Shown piece after piece: positions 54,245 through 64,000 of a DNA stretch of 64,000 nt. The DNA lies in assembly GCA_009192285.1 (NCBI GenBank), contig CM018609.1, positions 62,001-126,000 on the forward strand. The letters run 5' to 3'. The notes below the pieces were generated by a model. That model made no database searches. It was given only the letters and a program-made list of their open reading frames with translations, and was not told the origin of the DNA. The translations under genes and the position numbers were made by a program. How positions within the stretch are numbered: position 1 is the stretch's first letter; every line of letters begins with the position of its first letter. The stretch comes from Morchella semilibera (Eukaryota; Ascomycota; Pezizomycetes; Pezizales; Morchellaceae).

Positions 54245-57200
54245 CTTTTTTTTTTCATCTGCCCCCCCTTGCTAGACAACGACGAAACTAGAGTGTTATC
54301 ATCCCGGAGGAGGACATCTGCGCACGTATCACGTGAAATGGTCTTGTCAGGGAGCGAGTGATAATGTATGATTGAGACCAATGTTCTTGGCGAAGAGCGA
54401 ATGATAGTATGTGATTTCGACACGGGAGAAGAACGGAAACGGAAGTTCCCTTTGAAGGAATTCCAACAAAACAAGTCCCGATACATCAATGAGGTTTAAA
54501 AGTAATGAAAGTGAATCCGCGTTTCCAATTATGGTAGGTAGGCCTGAATCGCCTAGTACATAAGTTTTCACGAGCACATGGGTACAATTACTACCGGTCA
54601 GAACCGAACTACCTGAAACACGGCCGGAATCGAACTACTTGAAACAAAACCTCTTGCTGTTGTGGGTGGGAAATTCTGCAAGATCGTTACCAGCCTTTTG
54701 TTGCAACAAAAAAAATCGGCAAAAAAGACAACGTGCAACGCCCAAATACTTTATCACAATACAACACAATTGTACAGAACATCTCTACCATACAAGCACT
54801 GAACAAAGTCTTGGAGAGCATCTGCACACCCATATTTACCTTGAAATAGCCTTGTGTGTATAGCCCTGCTATCACGGATGTATTCAGGGTATTGTACCAA
54901 AGGCCTCTCTACACACTGTTGAACATATTACACTGATCTTTCTGTGCCGATCTTTTCTCCTATTAGGCTTAAACTCTATTCTGAACAGGGATTCTGAACA
55001 GTGATGTTACTCTAGTGGCGTAGGGAAACGCTGTAACGGATACGGTGGAACCTCGGCGGGCTGGGAAAGATACCTCCCCGCAAGACCACCTTTTATATAT
55101 TAGGGAATTTTTGCAGTTATGACTTTATTCTTTAAAAAAAAAAAAAAGGAACATCAAAGGGCGTTAATCGCTGGACTATGTATGCTATACAAAAGAAAAC
55201 TATGCAATCAACATGTGTCCTTAATTAAACAGTTGGTAGGGACAGTACTAGTATAAGCATGAGTTACAAAAAAAATCCGCAATATGGTGCTTGCCCACAT
55301 TCCATCCCACATTGAACCACAAGGCCCCTTATCAAAAGCCACTACTACCCAAGAAAGAACCCTAACGGCAGGACTCTATTATTGCAAGCGTCTTATACCC
55401 TTGAATATAGCAAAGCCGTATCCAACCCTCAATGTGCATATAAATGGCCAATATCTTGGGAGGTTTGAGGAGTGATTTAGCCTTTTCCGCCGGTTCTTTG
55501 TCCTCAACCATCTGAGCGCGTTTCAGGGAGTACTGCCAAATCGAGACGGCCTTCGAATGTATGAATCGGTGTGTTTTTCCCTTTTTACGGAGGTGATCAA
55601 GGTTGCGTCGAGAAAAGCATGAATGTGCCAGTCTTTACATAAGGTTTTTCTGAAATATTCCGGGATTGAGAGGGCGCGACCGCGGCGATAGCGGTTAGTC
55701 ATGATTGAGTGATTGAAGGAGTGGGTGGTGAGGTCACTGGCAAGGACCGGAGGAGGGATGATTGGGGCAGAGGATTATAAGCACCCGAAAGCCACCTAGA
55801 TTTCACAGAGGGGGGTGGAGCCAAGTGGTCCCCCGAGAACCTTGCCTTGTTTCATTCGATCTTATTTGATGAGCGCCAACCAACGACAGGAAAAAAAAAC
55901 ATATTATTGTGTCTCTCTTCAGCTTCACCTGAGTACCGCAAAAACTCGAAGAATTGGCATCTCCGGCCAGGGATTACCTCCTTCACGATTGGTTGAAGGC
56001 GTAGATCAGGTCTGCTTATAGAAATTCTAATCTCATATGCATAGCCAATTTTTCAGGTGATGGTGGTAGTAGTATTTTGAACTATCAGTCCCTGATGAAC
56101 CCGCGCACAAACAAGAGTCAAATTGAAGGTTAGATACAAAAACTGTGGGTACATAGGGTACCTAGAGTATTTCTTGGGAATGCATTGGTGCGAATTTGTA
56201 TGTAGTGGCGCCGCTCTGCCATATATTTCTGTGCTGGACGTTTACAGTCGAGCTGTTGTTTTGAGAACTGGCGGCCTGAAGGTGGATCTCTCCGTCTGTT
56301 GATTGGTATATACCCCCTTATAATTATAATAGAAGTATTTCAAACACAGCGGGATTATGGTGGGCGACACGATATTGAGGTCGGTCTTGGCACATGTAAG
56401 GAATCTCCATTGGTAGATCATCACCTATACAGGAGTGAGACAAGTGTTTTTAAGCTCGCAGATGGCAGATCATGGCCCTTTCTGTAATCAATCGAGTGCT
56501 TTATGGTGATTGACAGGGTGTTTTTTCTAACGGATTTTGATCTGGCCTAGGCCTTAACAGTCTGTCCATCACATGGCGACAGAGGGTCACGGCGGCGGGA
56601 GCCACTACCGCTCTCACGGCACAGGTGAAATTTTCAAATTCGCGGCCTCAATAAACAGCGAGTAATAAGCGCAGTACAGCCAAGAATTATTTCCCCAAGC
56701 GGCTATTATATAACATTTAAGCCAGGTCGAGTAGATCTCTGATTTGTGTGTGGAGTTTGTAGCCAATCTATCTGTAGAATAACGTTTTTGCTATCACAAT
56801 CGGCTAAAACATGAGACACCTTATCATATATAACAAATACTTTAAAAATAGCACAAAAAAAAAAAGAAGTCTCAGTGTCCTAAAGCAAGTCTCGCAGATG
56901 CAAGACGAAGACTTTTCGCATGTATGTACATACGTCTTATAGAAGGCCCGCTCCCGATACGAAACTAATTTGAGCTAGGCCAGAAATTAAACCTGATTGT
57001 ATATGAATGTCAATTCTCCCTGCGTAGCAAAGCTGCCTCCATGTATATATCAAAGACTAACAAGTGTGCCAATAGTGTTGGCAGATCTCGAGAGGGATTC
57101 GAACAGGAGAGGATGAAATCATGGGTGACACAATTAAACTGAAGGAGCAACTTCTAGCGATGGAAACGACGGAAGCGAGAGACGAAGCATGTTGTTTGTT

Positions 57201-57624
57201 TTGGTGCGGTGCTTTTGTGAGTGCTTTTATGGGTCGTGCTCTTATGGCAATAACTTAACTACATGTATGTATAACGTGTATGGCTACAAGTACCACGGGA
57301 GTAGGGATAAGTCTGTAGGCACCTATAGCTACTGCTGTTGCAACCACAACCGCTGTCAACAGACTTACCCCTACACGTAGTACTTGGGTGAAATCAAATA
57401 TTGCCCCAACTGTGCTCAATGCCATAGCTATATATAGTTCATAATTATCTCTACAATTAATACCAAGTTGCTATGGTACCCTACTACAAGGCAGGGTAAC
57501 CGGCAACTAATAACATAGAGTGAATTATCCCACCGTATGCAGCTAAGACTGGAGCCTTGCACCCAACCCCGCCCCGTAGTACTCCGTAGCTCCCCCCAAC
57601 AGCGGCACTGCAACCCAAAACACT
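54245..57624. other. Long non-coding stretch, nothing assigned
   Basis: A second copy of the spacer word TTGCTAGACAACGACGAA lies at about 54274. A GGGATTCGAAC motif near 57096 was checked as a tRNA T-arm and rejected. Confidence 0.3.
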
Positions 57625-58374
57625 ATGGCTGAAGACCCAAATCCCTATATAGCGCTGTTGAATGAAATTGGAAATCCCATAAGCCCCCTGAAGCTTCAGG
57701 TACGTTGTTGACCTTTTCCTTATAGTACAGGTCCGACCCCTTACTGAGAAATTTGGAGAGGATGATTCGGAAAGAATTAGTCACAGAGAAGAAAACAATA
57801 CCTGAATTAGAGGGACAGATCAAACAGCTGGCCCCAGGTCAGCCGAAGCTTTCAGAAGAAGCGCAGCATGCCTGGAATAAAAGATTCAGTGATTTGATAC
57901 GCAAAGCCGCGAACCGGACCATCGAGTACGCGGAAGCAGACAGATGGGAAGCGCTGCGCGCTGCCACCGGATACGCCGTCACGATCGTGGACCTCCAGGT
58001 AGGTAACATGTAGTTTGGTCACTAGATGGGTTCCACCACTGACAAGTCGGTAGGCAAAATTTCGCAAGTTGTGGGATCCCGAGTGCGATACGTGGCTCGA
58101 TCTGGACATCCAGGCGAGGGGACGCCTTTTTGAGGACATTTTGAAGGAGATTTCACAGACGAAAAACGTATTACCTTCAGACCCACAAGAGCTGGCTGTC
58201 TTTGAAAACACCCTCCGTTTACGGATAAACGAGGCGGGGAAAAAGAGTTGGTCATTAATGAAACGAAGCAGAGCCAAGAAGAGGAGGATGGAGGGGGAGG
58301 GGGGAGGCGGAGGAGCAGGTAGTCAAACAGGGAGTCACGGAGCATCCGATGGGGAGGCGAGAGAGAAGGGATAG
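57625..58374 (+). CDS. Small three-exon gene, unknown function
   Basis: Exons 57625-57699, 57726-57998 and 58054-58374 join in phase into 222 residues. The first reads MAEDPNPYIALLNEIGNPIS. The second is helical and charged (KQLAPGQPKLSEEAQHAWNK, FSDLIRKAANRTIEYAEADR). The third has KFRKLWDPECDTWLDLDIQA, an NTLRLRINEAGKKSW helix, a basic cluster (KRSRAKKRRM) that could be a nuclear localisation signal, and a Gly-rich tail. Intron 2 (57999-58053) is normal: GTAGGT donor, CACTGAC branch, GGTAG acceptor. Intron 1 would be only 26 nt (GTACGT...CTTATAG), unusually short; a downstream start at ATG 57762 would avoid it. No domain recognised. Confidence 0.55.
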
Positions 58375-58994
58375 ACGGGAGAGAGGGGGGGCGAGTTTTG
58401 TTCATCTCTGTGTATGATACCTGTGGATGTCTCGTTACCGTAGAATGGTAGCTGAAGATAGCTGCGTCCTCAATGAATTCTTATATACTTTTTATGCAAG
58501 TACGTCATTGATTTATGGTAAGACTGCACATCCGTTGTGTTATTCTTGCCAATACCTAGCAAGCACCGTGCTAATCACAGCCCGGCTTTTATAGTAGCTA
58601 GGTTCGCGAAAATATAAAGCTTAAGTGATGGTGCTGACCACTGGGGTAGCAGCAGAATTCAGGTTTTCGCGAAATTCGAGTGATAGTTCAAGATTTTGTT
58701 TTTATTTCTGAGGGGGGGGACTAAGTGCAAGCACTTTTCACCACTTGGATCAAGAGCGTACTCGGGGGGGAGGGGGGGTGCTTGAACGCACAGGATTGAC
58801 GGGCGGCAGAGGGTGACGGGGGCCTGAAAGCCTAGAACAGCAGGATGCGCGAGTAGCCCCCTTTCTTGATTGGATCAAATAGACGCCAATGCGGTCTGGG
58901 CCCCTGTATGCAGTCTCCGCTACTGGTCATACATACATATGTGATACATCATCCTCTAAGCCTGTTCACCTAAGTAATTTTCATGCTAGATTGC
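58375..58994. other. Intergenic region, nothing assigned
   Basis: G-runs at about 58713-58780; no gene. Confidence 0.3.
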
Positions 58995-59108
58995 TAAGGG
59001 CCCGTTTAAGAACAGGCCAAAACAGAGCCCTCACCTTTGTAAACTGCGTTTCAACGATCTTTTGTTCCTTGGAAACTCCATTTTGTCTGGTTGCCAAACG
59101 GGCCTAAG
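58995..59108. mobile_element. Short hAT-like MITE candidate
   Basis: GGCCCGTTT (58999-59007) and AAACGGGCC (59096-59104) are inverted ends of a 106-bp element flanked by TAAG (58995-58998 and 59105-59108). The end sequence resembles the GGGCCCGTTTGG ends of many hAT MITEs, although those usually make an 8-bp duplication and here only four bases match. Confidence 0.45.
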
Positions 59109-59589
59109 AAAACTAAAACCCTAGAGAATCTTGTACGGAACAGTAAGGGATCCAACGTACTGAGATCTAACATATCAAATTGCTACTGTATGTGTATAAA
59201 ATAAAATGCTTTGCCGCGGTTGCCACGTCCCGCGTGTTGCCAACCAAAATGCGCTTTTAATTTTGTTATTTGAGACTGTATTGTCGACATTAGATTGGTG
59301 GATAATCTTGACGCTGGGTTGACGGACCGGGATAATATTTTTTATTCGTTGGAACCCCCCATGTTCGTCTACACGGTGACCCAGTGTCCGTGAGCGCGGA
59401 CTTCCCGATGATTGGAGGACTTTTTTGTTAAGGTAAAAGGTTGTCAATCAATACTAGTCTACTTCCGATTAAACTACTTATTAGGATAGACGTTGAAATT
59501 TCCATATTTGGCTGTTTCTCTTGAATACGCCTAATCTCCCTTGAAAAGGCAACTTCGACGTCTTGTGTGACCAGCCGTTCATTTGAATT

Positions 59590-60500
59590 AATACGGTACT
59601 GAAGTTACAGAAAGTAATACAGAACCATATCTTGCCGGATGATACATACAATATGGATGAGATCGAGAAGGGATTTCTAATGGGTCGTTATATCTTGTAT
59701 GACCGAAGACCATTTGCCGAACGGGCAAAAAAAGAAATCCTAAAACACAAGACGGAATGCGTGAACTCATCACTGTAATTGAGGCAATATTAGCAAGTGG
59801 GTTCGTAACTCTACCGACTGTCACATACAAAGGGGAAGCCCAGTAGTACCAGGACATTTGTTGGTAAAATCAGGACAAAACACGTTTTTTAGTTATTCGA
59901 AAAAAGGTTGGGCCAATTCCAGCAAACAGGTATCTTGAAAATATAGATGCTTTATAATTTAGAAAATCAACTATTTACATATAAACCCTAGCTAACTGCA
60001 CCTGGCAGTCTTTTTCGTTCTGTTTGGATCATAATACAATTCCTCTATGTCTTCTAGCACATTCAACAGCCTCTGGATGTCGGAGTGTTTGGCCTCCTGC
60101 AGTGGCACTATGGAAGTGTCCTTGATGATTGGTTGCAGGATGGGAACGGAACGTAGGAATACATAAAGGCACATTTTTCCGTATGCTTAACCCTAACCCT
60201 GGCCTCAATATCGCTATATAGTTTCGGTTTGGCTTGTGATTTAATTCTAACGAGGTTTCGATAGTCTTCTTATGGAAGCCAGAAAGCGAACACATACCCC
60301 ACAAAATATATTCGGTGCTTTTAGAAGCACTGGAATCTTTCCTCTTAATCCACACCAAGTACTGGCCGGGCCAATGACTAGCAAAAGTCAAAGAAATCAA
60401 GTCTCAAAAAGCGGAACTATCATCACCTCGTACCCTACATCATGGAGAGAGTATTCTATTCATACAAAGCGTACTATTGCATTTGTTAGCCTGTAGCTAC
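59590..60500 (+). pseudogene. pogo/Fot1-type DDE transposase, fragmentary
   Basis: Pieces of a Tc1/mariner-superfamily pogo transposase in order on the plus strand: NMDEIEKGFLMGRYILYDRR (catalytic D, about 59650-59710), QDGMRELITVIEAILASGFV (about 59750), KKGWANSS (about 59905), and near the C-terminus MEARKRTHTPQNIFGAFRST followed by GIFPLNPHQVL (60272-60360). Stops and frame changes separate them, and the central block between about 59950 and 60200 is not recognisable. A CCCTAACCCTGG fragment lies at 60187-60199. Dead copy. Confidence 0.75.
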
Positions 60501-60525
60501 TCCCAACAGAGTTCTTTCATGGACC

Positions 60526-60906
60526 ATGGTAGAAACTGCTGAACCCACCGCTAAAGTAATTATTCCAAAGCAGGAATTAGACTACTTACCCAAGAAAAAC
60601 AAAGCTGCTTCTGATACATCAAAAGTCAAAAATAAAGCCGTACTATCTAAAGCCCTTGTAGTATCCACAGGTGAAGTAGTACTGAATGGGAAGAAAACAG
60701 AATATCATTACCTTAAGATCGAAGCAGATCAGGGCGGCAAAGACAGCTGCAAAGTTCGAAGCCGCAAAGGTCAAGTCTTGGAAACATCAAACAGGAGAGG
60801 AACGGATCTCTATAAACCTAAAGAGTATTTAGGGAAGTCTTCAAGTTCAGAGTGCGAGTGGGAAGAGATTGATGATTTCATTACTATCTATGCTCCACCT
60901 CGTTAG
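60526..60906 (+). CDS. Open frame after the pogo remnant, unknown
   Basis: A 126-codon frame starting MVETAEPTAKVIIPKQELDY, Lys/Ser-rich, ending EEIDDFITIYAPPR. It lies 30 bp after the transposase remnant on the same strand and may be the eroded C-terminal end of that transposase. No family recognised. Confidence 0.35.
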   Translation: MVETAEPTAKVIIPKQELDYLPKKNKAASDTSKVKNKAVLSKALVVSTGEVVLNGKKTEYHYLKIEADQGGKDSCKVRSRKGQVLETSNRRGTDLYKPKEYLGKSSSSECEWEEIDDFITIYAPPR

Positions 60907-61121
60907 GAAATTGTAAAGGGAAGATTGTACTAGGGTTCTACGCGTCCGCAAATAATCTTGTGCTCCTGCTAAATCTTTTTCTTTCGCATCTCAGAAGCTG
61001 GTCGCACACTCGAGCCATAATTGCTTTTCCTGATCGGTTGCTAGCTAGATGACCATGCGACTCATTTTTTCCATTGCTAGACAACGACGAACAAATCTCC
61101 AAACAGGAGCGTTAAATATGT

Positions 61122-61237
61122 GTTCGTTCATAGAATCGTGAAAGTTGGGCATCCCGTCCGCTCTGCCATACACAAGCACGATATCGCCTGGTTAGTACTG
61201 CAGTGGGTGACCATGTGGGAATCCCAGGTAACGAACT
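61122..61237 (+). rRNA. 5S ribosomal RNA gene, type B-like (copy C)
   Basis: Helix I GTTCGTT/AACGAAC, helix II ATCGTG/CACGAT, helix V CCTGG/CCAGG; conserved block CCCGTCCGCTCTGCC intact. Followed by a weak T-run 10 nt on (CCTTTTTTGC). Its 5' flank (61074-61121) is nearly the same as that of the gene at 54129, so the two were duplicated with their upstream region. Confidence 0.88.
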
Positions 61238-62237
61238 CAATCTTCCTTTTTTGCTCTCCTTTTGTCCCGACATGTTGGGGAATTGTGTAAGAGGTGAGTT
61301 CCGGCCGCCGGGGATGCCTGGGCAGCTGGTGTTTACTTTATATTAGTGACTAGGCACAGAGGCTACGCCTCAGATGGACCACTTCTTTGTGGGCTGGGAC
61401 GAAGCAGATTGAACGGAGAAGTTCACTTCAAGTACTCCAAACTCGTAAAATATATATACTTTATAAGTAAACCCAAGACTGAACCTGCATATATCCTTTG
61501 CCTAATATTAGATGTCTTTGAGACTTTTGCGGGTCCTTCTTAACGTGTGGTTCCAATAAACTAGAAAGAGCCCGAGAAATTTGTAGGTTCTACCACAAAG
61601 TCATCTCTTTTTATGGCTCCGGATGCCATTCTGTGCGTGAGGACAGCGTCTTGGCGCGAGGGTTAGGTTTCTGCTGTCACAATAACGCACCCGCTCCCGT
61701 CCCTAAGTAAATCATCCCCGATCACAGAGGACGGCCATACTTTAGACCTCGCCCACAGCGAGGTCTCTCAACTATTTGCAAAGAACTTGTAATTCTCCTA
61801 TTCACATCGGGAATCTCGGCGGTGGCATCGACTCGATACCCCTTTGGACTTGAATCGACCCTGCTGTTGAGGATGAAGGTGAGGGAATCTGGAGGTTTAG
61901 TTCAAGATGAGATTGGGGGCCGGGGGCAGTTCACGTCCTGTACCGGGGTTCACCAGTTGTGGGAAATCCGGTAATCTTCGATCTGGTTCTGGTTGTTAAA
62001 AGTCGTCTGTCAATTTTTGGGGCGGTGGTGGAGAACGGTGAGGGACTTTCTTTCAATGCAAGGAGTAAAGACATGGGCAAATAACTAACAACTGATTTAG
62101 ATTAAATACTTTCCATCCTCCATCGTCCGTGCCAATGCTGAGAATACAACCATTTACTACATCTACATCTCACCCTTCGTCTTCACCATCACCCACCACC
62201 ATATATACGTATATACGCACCTCAACGGGCACTCTCA
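61238..62237. other. Intergenic region, nothing assigned
   Basis: No supported gene; includes the 3' flank of the minus-strand gene ending at 62238. Confidence 0.3.
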
Positions 62238-63441
62238 CTACCTCCTCCTACCCCTCTCCCTCCTCCTCCCCCTCCTCACCCTCACAGCAAAACTCGTCAC
62301 CGTGGCCTCCGCCTGTGCAGCAGTACACGCCTCCTTCTGCGCCGTACAATCCGCCACGCTCGTCCCAGCATCGCCGCCATTGGCGCTATTGGCACATGCA
62401 TTAAACTGTCGATCACACGAGCGCGCCGCCGCCGCCGCGAAATTGACAAACGTGGACCCCGCTACCTCGAACGGACGGTCCGCATCGCCGGAGAAGGTGA
62501 TTGGGTCGGGAGCGGCGCCGATGGCGGACGTGAACGTCTGTAGATTTGCGGAGGTGTCAGCTCCTGTAGCAGCGTTGTTCCCGTTCGCGGCGCCGTTATT
62601 GTTGTTGTTGTTGCTGTTGTTGCTGTTGTTGTTGCTTTCATTACCATTCTCGGAGTTATTGCCGGCATTGTTGTTTGCATTGTTGTTTGCATTGTTGTTT
62701 GCATTGTTACCTGCAGCCACACCCCCGTCCGCAGCCTGCGCCGTGAAATCCGTGATGCTGCCCTGCGCCTGCACAATATCCGCAATACTCAACCCCCCCG
62801 CACCAACCGGACTATCCAAGCTCGCCGCGCTCGCGGCATTCTGCTCCGCCGCCCCGTCAAGAGACGGGTCCACCAATGGCTGTACGTCCCCCATTGTGTT
62901 AGTCTCCCGAAACAAAGCAAGAAAGCTATGGCAGTAACCAAGATACAGGAGGAGCGGTACAAACCAGAATACCCCTCAAGGCCTCCGTGGCCGGCAGTCC
63001 CGCATCGCTGCAGAAGCTCGGGACCGTGACTGCAAACGGGTTGAAGTTCTTCTCCGCCTGCACGAGCGCCTTTGCGGCGTCGAGGGCGCCGGCGCCGTCG
63101 AGAGCTGCGACTTGGTCCGCGAGTGATAGCTGGAGTGGGCAGTCTGTATTTAGCCAACTATATACATGGAAATACTAGCCAGGGGCGGTGAGGATACCTT
63201 AGCACAGGCGTTGGCGCCAGCTAGGAGCGTGCCGATGGACTGGCCGGCGAGCGTTGCGGCGGCGCCGTTGTTGCCGCCGATGGCGGAGATGATGTTCTGG
63301 ACGGCATTTTCTTGGCCGAAACTGTTGGAGTCAGTACTTGGAGAGGAGAAGAGTTATGGACGCTGGAGGAGCGGGGACTGACCGGGCTTGGGTGAGGGCT
63401 ATGAGGAAGCTGGTGGAGAAAAGGAGGGACTTTGTGTGCAT
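62238..63441 (-). CDS. Secreted Asn-rich protein of a fungal cell-surface type family
   Basis: Exons 63441-63383, 63321-63198, 63129-62965 and 62879-62238 join in phase into 329 residues. A signal peptide (MHTKSLLFSTSFLIALTQA) is followed by a helical, Ala-rich domain (LAGQSIGTLLAGANACAKLS, ADQVAALDGAGALDAAKALV, EKNFNPFAVTVPSFCSDAGL). Next comes an Asn-rich low-complexity stretch (GTT/ATT microsatellite at 62598-62715 on the plus strand), then a conserved C-terminal block (PDPITFSGDADRPFEVAGST, RSCDRQFNACANSANG) with six cysteines overall. Proteins of this layout recur in ascomycetes, often with misleading names; they are probably secreted or wall-bound, and function is unknown. The last 17 residues are Arg-rich (VRVRRGRRRERGRRR), unlike a secreted protein, so a hidden 3' intron is possible. 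All three introns are canonical (61, 68 and 85 nt). Confidence 0.85.
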
Positions 63442-64000
63442 CTTTTGTGGAGTAATGTATAAAATAAGGTATGTGATGAATTAAAATGACCGACCGGCGG
63501 CGGAGGTGAATGAATGAACCAAGGAAAGGAGAAGATACTGAAATGAGGAAAAGGCTGACTGATGTTGGTGAGGATAAAGACAGAGGGAATGTTTGAGAGG
63601 ACGAGAGTACCAGATAGGCTGCTATATATCACTCCATCTCAGCATTTCCGCATAGATGCCCAGACGTATCGGAGACCCTTCTTAACTCTAACATCATGAA
63701 AACCCGTAGAGTCGCACCGATCATTACCACCAAGCCCCTTCCCCGTACACCTCTGCAAGGATTACCCGCACCGACAGGGTTTCCATAAATTACACCTCTG
63801 AAGCCCAACGTCAAGGAAGGTTACTAAACACCCATGTCAAGCGAGACGCAACTCCAAAACTAGCGACAAAACCGGACGTGTTCCACATCGCGGGGTTCAA
63901 AACCTCAGCTGTGTTCTGCGGCGTCTCGAGGGCGGCTGTTCGCAGATATAGTGCGGAGAGAATGGAGCTTAGTTTTTAGCATGTATGCGATCCTCTAGAG
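63442..64000. other. Upstream region of the secreted-protein gene
   Basis: Purine-rich on the plus strand up to about 63605 (a CT-rich 5' leader on the minus strand), as is usual before fungal genes. Nothing else assigned. Confidence 0.35.

Noticed and set aside
57090-57115. GGGATTCGAAC as a possible tRNA T-arm on the minus strand
   Set aside because: The flanking bases do not form a 5-bp T stem and no acceptor stem or anticodon arm is in reach.
62302-62937. Long plus-strand frame of 211 codons rich in Leu
   Set aside because: It is antisense to the Asn-rich secreted-protein gene; poly-Leu arises from the AAC/AAT tract.

Overview
The window looks like a gene-poor, repeat-rich stretch of a filamentous ascomycete (Pezizomycotina) genome. 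The evidence is short spliceosomal introns with GTRNGT / CTRAY / YAG signals, a fungal rhodopsin-like (Pth11-type) membrane protein, an Asn-rich secreted protein of a kind known from ascomycetes, 5S rRNA genes dispersed singly on both strands, and Ty3, Helitron and pogo elements. A repeat-rich Pezizomycete such as a truffle would fit, but that is a guess; no species marker is visible.

Layout. 1-2.0 kb: a minus-strand multi-exon gene running off the left edge, with a degenerate vWA-like N-terminal part and the N-lobe of a protein kinase. 2-5 kb: mostly non-coding, with a doubtful small secreted-protein locus at 3.4-4.0 kb. 5.07-6.51 kb: an intact six-exon rhodopsin-like receptor gene (minus). 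6.5-11.7 kb: intergenic, with a TA-flanked hairpin MITE and a remnant of a small secreted-protein gene. 11.7-38.5 kb: a transposon nest. 38.5-62 kb: mostly unassigned, with several tandem repeats, four dispersed 5S rRNA genes, a small three-exon gene (57.6-58.4 kb) and a decayed pogo-type transposase. 62.2-63.4 kb: an intact four-exon gene for a secreted Asn-rich protein (minus).

The nest can be dated by layers. A Helitron (RepHel gene plus a four-exon, apparently intact OB-fold-like accessory gene, both minus) lies at 31.1-38.4 kb. Its RepHel gene keeps recognisable HUH, twin-tyrosine, Walker A and Walker B motifs but is broken by point mutations and by two insertions: a 618-bp solo LTR with a GTATA target duplication, and a poly(A)-tailed retroposon with a 16-bp target duplication that itself carries a 137-bp MITE. 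A second LTR of the same family splits an unknown gene at 26.2-27.8 kb, and a third sits between two copies of a module (a Cys-rich ORF, a roughly 165-bp satellite, and a 60-bp coding repeat) at 11.7-15.7 kb. A full-length Ty3/Gypsy-type element (16563-24044, LTRs identical by eye) has inserted into an older solo LTR of its own family; both insertions have 5-bp target duplications.

The most interesting items are the 137-bp MITE family (four copies of identical length, each with a 2-bp NA target duplication, two with empty-site comparisons), the intact OB-fold-like gene beside a dead Helitron transposase, and four 5S rRNA genes whose differences are compensatory in three helices. All splice models and family assignments are by eye; no database search or folding program was run.
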